A DNA stretch of 64,000 nucleotides from Pontibacter liquoris. GTDB taxonomy: Bacteria; Bacteroidota; Bacteroidia; Cytophagales; Hymenobacteraceae. The first letter of the stretch is position 1. Every line of letters starts with the position of its first letter. A program made the translations under genes and the position numbers. Positions 60,457 through 64,000 of this stretch are shown here, piece by piece. A model generated the notes under the pieces. That model saw nothing but the letters and a program-made list of their open reading frames with translations, ran no database searches and was not told the DNA's origin. Location: the NCBI RefSeq assembly GCF_022758235.1, contig NZ_JALEBG010000002.1, positions 744,001-808,000 on the forward strand, given 5' to 3'.

Positions 60457-61014
60457 ATGTCAGAAATTAGAGTTGCTTCCAGATACGCGAAGTCGCTGAT
60501 TGAACTGGCGCAAGAGAGAGGCGTACTGGAGCAGGTAAATGAGGATATGAAATTATTCTCTAAAACCGCCACCCAGAACAGAGACTTTCACCTGCTGCTA
60601 CACAACCCGATTGTAAAGTCAGACAAAAAACTGGCCGTGATCAATGCTGTGTTCCAAGGCAAAGTAAACGAGCTGACACTGGCTTTCTTTAACATTGTGG
60701 CGCGCAAAAGTCGCGAATCGCTGCTGGAGTTTATTGCCACAGAGTTCGAAGCACAGTACAACGACTACAAAGGCATCCAGAAAGCGAAAGTAACCTCGGC
60801 TGTGCCGCTAACGCCCGGCCTGCGCGAAGAACTGGGCCAGCGCCTGGTAGCGCAAACCGGCAAAACCGTAGAGCTGGAAGAACTGGTAGACCCTTCGCTC
60901 ATCGGCGGCTTTGTGCTGCGGGTAGGCGATAAGCAAATAGACAGCTCGGTGAAGTATAGCCTTCTCAAGCTGAAAAATAATTTTAAAGACAACCCCTATA
61001 TCACTAAAATATAA
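60457..61014 (+). CDS. atpH: ATP synthase F1 subunit delta
   Basis: 185 residues with the six-helix N-terminal domain ([36 protein letters not shown]) and the C-terminal region ([24 protein letters not shown]). It joins the b stalk to the top of alpha3beta3. Its stop is 2 bases before the atpA start. Confidence 0.95.
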   Translation: MSEIRVASRYAKSLIELAQERGVLEQVNEDMKLFSKTATQNRDFHLLLHNPIVKSDKKLAVINAVFQGKVNELTLAFFNIVARKSRESLLEFIATEFEAQYNDYKGIQKAKVTSAVPLTPGLREELGQRLVAQTGKTVELEELVDPSLIGGFVLRVGDKQIDSSVKYSLLKLKNNFKDNPYITKI

Positions 61015-61016
61015 TC

Positions 61017-62597
61017 ATGGCAGAAGTAAGACCTGACGAAGTATCAGCCATACTAAGAGAACAGCTGTCCAATTTCCGTTCTGAGGCAGAACTGGAAGAA
61101 GTGGGCACTGTGCTGCAAGTGGGTGACGGTGTCGCACGTATCTATGGCCTTTCTAAAGCGCAGTCTGGCGAGCTCCTCGAATTCGAGAACGGCCTGCAGG
61201 CGCTTGTGCTGAACCTGGAAGAGGACAATGTGGGTGCCGTAATGCTGGGCGACTACAGCGAAATCAAAGAAGGCGCCACTGTAAGAAGAACCAACCGCAT
61301 CGCTTCTGTAAAAGTAGGTGATGGCATTATTGGCCGTGTGGTAAACACCCTGGGCCAGCCCATAGATGGCCGTGGCCCTATTGCCGGTGATTTGTACGAG
61401 ATGCCCCTGGAGCGTAAAGCCCCTGGTGTGATCTTCCGCCAGCCGGTAAACGAGCCGATGCAAACGGGTATCAAGGCGATCGACTCGATGATTCCGATTG
61501 GCCGTGGCCAGCGGGAGCTTATCATTGGTGACCGCCAGACAGGTAAGTCTGCCGTGGCCATTGACACGATCCTGAACCAGCGCGAGTTCTTTGAAAAAGG
61601 AAAGCCTGTATTCTGTATATATGTAGCTGTAGGCCAGAAAGCCTCTACGGTAGCGCAGGTGGTAAAAGCCCTGACAGAAGGTGGCGCGATGGATTATACT
61701 GTCGTGGTAGCTGCTTCTGCTTCTGATCCGGCTCCGCTTCAGTTCTACGCGCCGTTCACGGGTGCTGCCATTGGCGAGTTCTTCCGTGATACCGGTCGTC
61801 CGGCTCTGGTAGTTTATGACGATTTGTCGAAGCAGGCCGTAGCTTACCGCGAGGTGTCGCTGCTGCTGCGCCGTCCGCCAGGCCGCGAAGCCTATCCTGG
61901 AGACGTGTTTTACCTGCACTCACGCTTGTTAGAGCGTGCGGCCAAAGTAAACGCTTCCGACGAGATCGCCCGTAACATGAACGACTTGCCGGCTTCTATC
62001 AAGCACCTGGTAAAAGGTGGCGGATCGCTGACAGCACTTCCGATCATCGAAACACAGGCCGGTGACGTTTCTGCCTATATCCCAACAAACGTGATCTCGA
62101 TCACTGATGGACAGATATTCCTGGAAACAAACCTGTTCAACGCCGGTATCCGTCCTGCCATTAACGTGGGTATCTCGGTATCGCGTGTAGGTGGTAACGC
62201 CCAGATCAAGTCGATGAAGAAAGTGGCTGGTACCCTGAAACTGGACCAGGCACAGTTCCGCGAACTCGAAGCGTTTGCCAAGTTTGGCTCTGACCTGGAT
62301 GCTGCTACCAAGCTCACTATTGAGCGTGGCCGCCGCAACCTGGAGATCCTGAAGCAGCCGCAGTTCTCGCCGGTACCGGTAGAGGAGCAGGTTGCCATCA
62401 TCTACTGCGCTACAAACGGTTTGATGGATGATGTGCCTGTAAACGAGGTAAGAACGTTTGAAAGCGATTTCCTGCGTTCCATGCGTGCACAGCACCAGGA
62501 TACCTTAAATGCGCTGCTGGCCGGCAAACTCGACGACGAGACCACAGGTGTTCTCAAGAGAACAGCCCGGGAGCTATCAGCTAAATACAAGAAGTAA
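61017..62597 (+). CDS. atpA: ATP synthase F1 subunit alpha
   Basis: 526 residues. The P-loop is [10 protein letters not shown], the catalytic-site arginine segment is near [11 protein letters not shown], and the nucleotide-binding domain matches the F-type alpha family throughout. It forms the non-catalytic sites and, with beta (encoded elsewhere), the hexamer. Confidence 0.98.
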   Translation: MAEVRPDEVSAILREQLSNFRSEAELEEVGTVLQVGDGVARIYGLSKAQSGELLEFENGLQALVLNLEEDNVGAVMLGDYSEIKEGATVRRTNRIASVKVGDGIIGRVVNTLGQPIDGRGPIAGDLYEMPLERKAPGVIFRQPVNEPMQTGIKAIDSMIPIGRGQRELIIGDRQTGKSAVAIDTILNQREFFEKGKPVFCIYVAVGQKASTVAQVVKALTEGGAMDYTVVVAASASDPAPLQFYAPFTGAAIGEFFRDTGRPALVVYDDLSKQAVAYREVSLLLRRPPGREAYPGDVFYLHSRLLERAAKVNASDEIARNMNDLPASIKHLVKGGGSLTALPIIETQAGDVSAYIPTNVISITDGQIFLETNLFNAGIRPAINVGISVSRVGGNAQIKSMKKVAGTLKLDQAQFRELEAFAKFGSDLDAATKLTIERGRRNLEILKQPQFSPVPVEEQVAIIYCATNGLMDDVPVNEVRTFESDFLRSMRAQHQDTLNALLAGKLDDETTGVLKRTARELSAKYKK

Positions 62598-62671
62598 TTT
62601 TAAGTTATGAGTTAGGGGGTAAGGGCCGGTTGGCTTTTACCCTTTAACCAAATGCTCATAGCAGAAAATAT

Positions 62672-63565
62672 ATGGCAAGTTTAAAAGAGGTTAGAAGCCG
62701 CATTACATCCGTATCGTCTACACAGCAGATCACGAAAGCCATGAAAATGGTGTCGGCTGCTAAGCTGCGACGGGCACAGGATAGCATTCTGCGCATGCGC
62801 CCTTATGCGCAGCGCCTGGGAGGTATCCTGGCCAATTTGTCGACGCTTACGGAAGGAGCTGTTGAAAATCAGTTCTCACAGGAGCGGGAGCCAAATAAAG
62901 TGTTGCTGCTGGTCGTAACCTCTGACCGTGGTCTGGCGGGTGCCTTTAACTCAAACATCGTGAAAACGGTTACCGCCCTGATCAACGATAAGTATAGTCG
63001 CCAGTTTGCAGCAGGCAACGTAACGTTCCTGACCATTGGCAAAAAAGGCTTTGATACGCTGCGCAAGCGCGAAGGCTACAACATCATCGGCGATTATACG
63101 ACTACGTTTGCCAACCTGTCGTTTGATACGGTGCGCCTGGCAGCGGAACGGGCCATGGACGGTTTCGTGAACAGGGAGTTTGACCGGGTGGATATTGTGT
63201 ACAACGAGTTCAAGAACGTTGCTACGCAGATCATCCGTACCGAGCAGTTTCTGCCGATCGAAGAAAAGCAGATCGAACGCAACGGCTCTGCCGCACTGGC
63301 TGCCGACTATACCTTCGAGCCTTCTAAGGAGGAGATCATCCGCGAGCTGATCCCCAAATCGCTGAAGATACAGGTATACAAAGCCGTGCTTGAGTCGAAA
63401 GCATCTGAAGAAGGTGCCCGTATGACAGCCATGGATAAAGCAACTGAAAATGCTGGCGAGCTGCTCAAACAGCTGAAGCTGACGTACAACAGAACGCGTC
63501 AGGCAGCCATTACCAAGGAGATCCTCGAGATCGTGGGTGGTGCCGAAGCGCTGGCTGCTAAGTAA
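62672..63565 (+). CDS. atpG: ATP synthase F1 subunit gamma
   Basis: 297 residues. The N-terminal helix (MASLKEVRSRITSVSSTQQITKAMKMVSAAKLRRAQ) and C-terminal helix (RMTAMDKATENAGELLKQLKLTYNRTRQAAITKEILEIVGGAEAL) form the central shaft that turns inside alpha3beta3. It is the last gene of the operon; no atpD or atpC follows, and the terminator is 20 bases after the stop. Confidence 0.97.
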   Translation: MASLKEVRSRITSVSSTQQITKAMKMVSAAKLRRAQDSILRMRPYAQRLGGILANLSTLTEGAVENQFSQEREPNKVLLLVVTSDRGLAGAFNSNIVKTVTALINDKYSRQFAAGNVTFLTIGKKGFDTLRKREGYNIIGDYTTTFANLSFDTVRLAAERAMDGFVNREFDRVDIVYNEFKNVATQIIRTEQFLPIEEKQIERNGSAALAADYTFEPSKEEIIRELIPKSLKIQVYKAVLESKASEEGARMTAMDKATENAGELLKQLKLTYNRTRQAAITKEILEIVGGAEALAAK

Positions 63566-63577
63566 GCAGTGCAAAAT

Positions 63578-63625
63578 ACAGTGAAGCAGCGCCCGTCAAC
63601 AGGTGGGCGCTGCTTCTGTTTTTAT
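63578..63625 (+). terminator. Terminator of the ATP synthase operon
   Basis: GAAGCAGCGCCC (63583-63594) pairs perfectly with 63605-63616, then TGTTTTTAT. Confidence 0.9.
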
Positions 63626-63711
63626 ACCAAGGGGTAACTGGCAGTGTGTTACCAAATTGCAAAATGTGCAGCTTTCAGCACCTGTTGTTACTATAAAAGT
63701 AGGGTTCTTGT

Positions 63712-63719
63712 TATATTTG
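63712..63719 (+). promoter_or_regulatory. Promoter candidate for the PafA-like gene
   Basis: TATATTTG matches TAnnTTTG, 21 bases before the ATG. A TTG at 63685 may be the -33 box (24-base spacer, somewhat long). Confidence 0.45.
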
Positions 63720-63740
63720 CTGCAACTGACCTATAAACCA

Positions 63741-64000
63741 ATGAGCAAACCTTCTGTCCTGGGGCGTGGCATCTTTGCAAAAGCGGCTTTTGCCTGCTTT
63801 GCAGCCCTGAGCGCCTGCGTGGGGATCACCCATACCACTACTGTAGAAAAGGAACCGGCTACCATGGCAACAACCGTCATGCAGCGGCCAAAACTCATTG
63901 TAGGCATTGTGGTAGACCAGATGCGCTACGATTACTTGTTCCGCTACTGGAGCAAGTATGGCAACGATGGTTTTAAGAAACTGGTAACGGAAGGGTATAA
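63741..64000 (+). CDS. PafA-like alkaline phosphatase, cut by the window end
   Basis: The first 86 codons are visible. The signal ends in LSAC (lipobox Cys26), then a Thr-rich spacer and RPKLIVGIVVDQMRYDYLFRYWSKY, the start of the alkaline phosphatase superfamily fold of PafA-type enzymes; the Asp is the first metal ligand. The nucleophile Thr and the rest lie beyond the window. These enzymes release phosphate from organic monoesters in the periplasm or at the surface. Confidence 0.8.
   Translation, partial: MSKPSVLGRGIFAKAAFACFAALSACVGITHTTTVEKEPATMATTVMQRPKLIVGIVVDQMRYDYLFRYWSKYGNDGFKKLVTEGY

Overview
The window reads as a chromosomal segment of a Bacteroidota bacterium, most likely order Cytophagales and probably the Hymenobacteraceae (Pontibacter-like). 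The reasons are a complete gldKLMN gliding/type IX secretion core with PorP/SprF and SprE/PorW proteins, an OmpP1 plus SGNH-lipoprotein pair, a LemA-TPM-TPM operon, DUF4271, DUF4286 and DUF5362 genes, Bacteroidota-type promoters (TAnnTTTG) and mostly absent Shine-Dalgarno sites. Base composition looks close to 50% GC, with two AT-richer genes (13-543 and 31008-31649). No tRNA, rRNA, CRISPR array or transposase was seen.

Layout. 1-4316: an edge-truncated Mrr-like nuclease, an outer-membrane-type protein, a gene-poor 2 kb stretch that hides three very small genes on the minus strand (2123-2707), and a cyanophycinase-like peptidase. 4333-8230: a thioredoxin-reductase-like flavoprotein, then the OmpP1/FadL porin and SGNH lipoprotein pair. 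8319-16228: an intergenic inverted repeat, polA, a small secreted PepSY-like protein, and a convergent sigma54-type response regulator / hybrid histidine kinase pair. 16400-28460: the LemA/TPM operon, a nucleotidyltransferase, a 2OG oxygenase, a prolyl oligopeptidase, an acyl-ACP thioesterase and small housekeeping genes. 28466-31812: a lower-GC accessory block (lipoprotein, DHFR-like reductase, patatin, and one integron-cassette-like gene). 31828-35315: a TonB-receptor metal-uptake cluster. 35609-44374: htpG, a MORN-type lipoprotein, YraN, a sugar-phosphate isomerase, lipB, a WecA-like transferase, DUF4271 and hemD. 44465-57491: PorP/SprF, gldKLMN, uvrC, a class A PBP and SprE/PorW. 57782-63626: the F1Fo ATP synthase genes atpZ/I-B-E-F-H-A-G without atpD and atpC. 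63741-end: the start of a PafA-like alkaline phosphatase.

How parts may work together. The most unusual item is at 2123-2940: three tandem genes for 53-54 residue proteins with hydrophobic N-termini, two of them clear paralogues with a shared NYPN[ML]LPEV C-terminal motif. They lie downstream of a near-consensus sigma54 -24 element and two 16-18 bp dyads whose centres are 22 bp apart, the layout expected for an NtrC-type enhancer. The window also encodes an NtrC-type activator (12203) and a phosphorelay kinase (13598), which makes a regulatory link testable but not shown. Other structure worth a look: a cassette-like unit at 30947-31670, a nested 28-bp operator at 27583-27610, a translationally coupled leader ORF at 16414-16464, a hairpin between atpE and atpF, and a heptamer (AAGTATA/TATACTT) that occurs about 80 times across the window.
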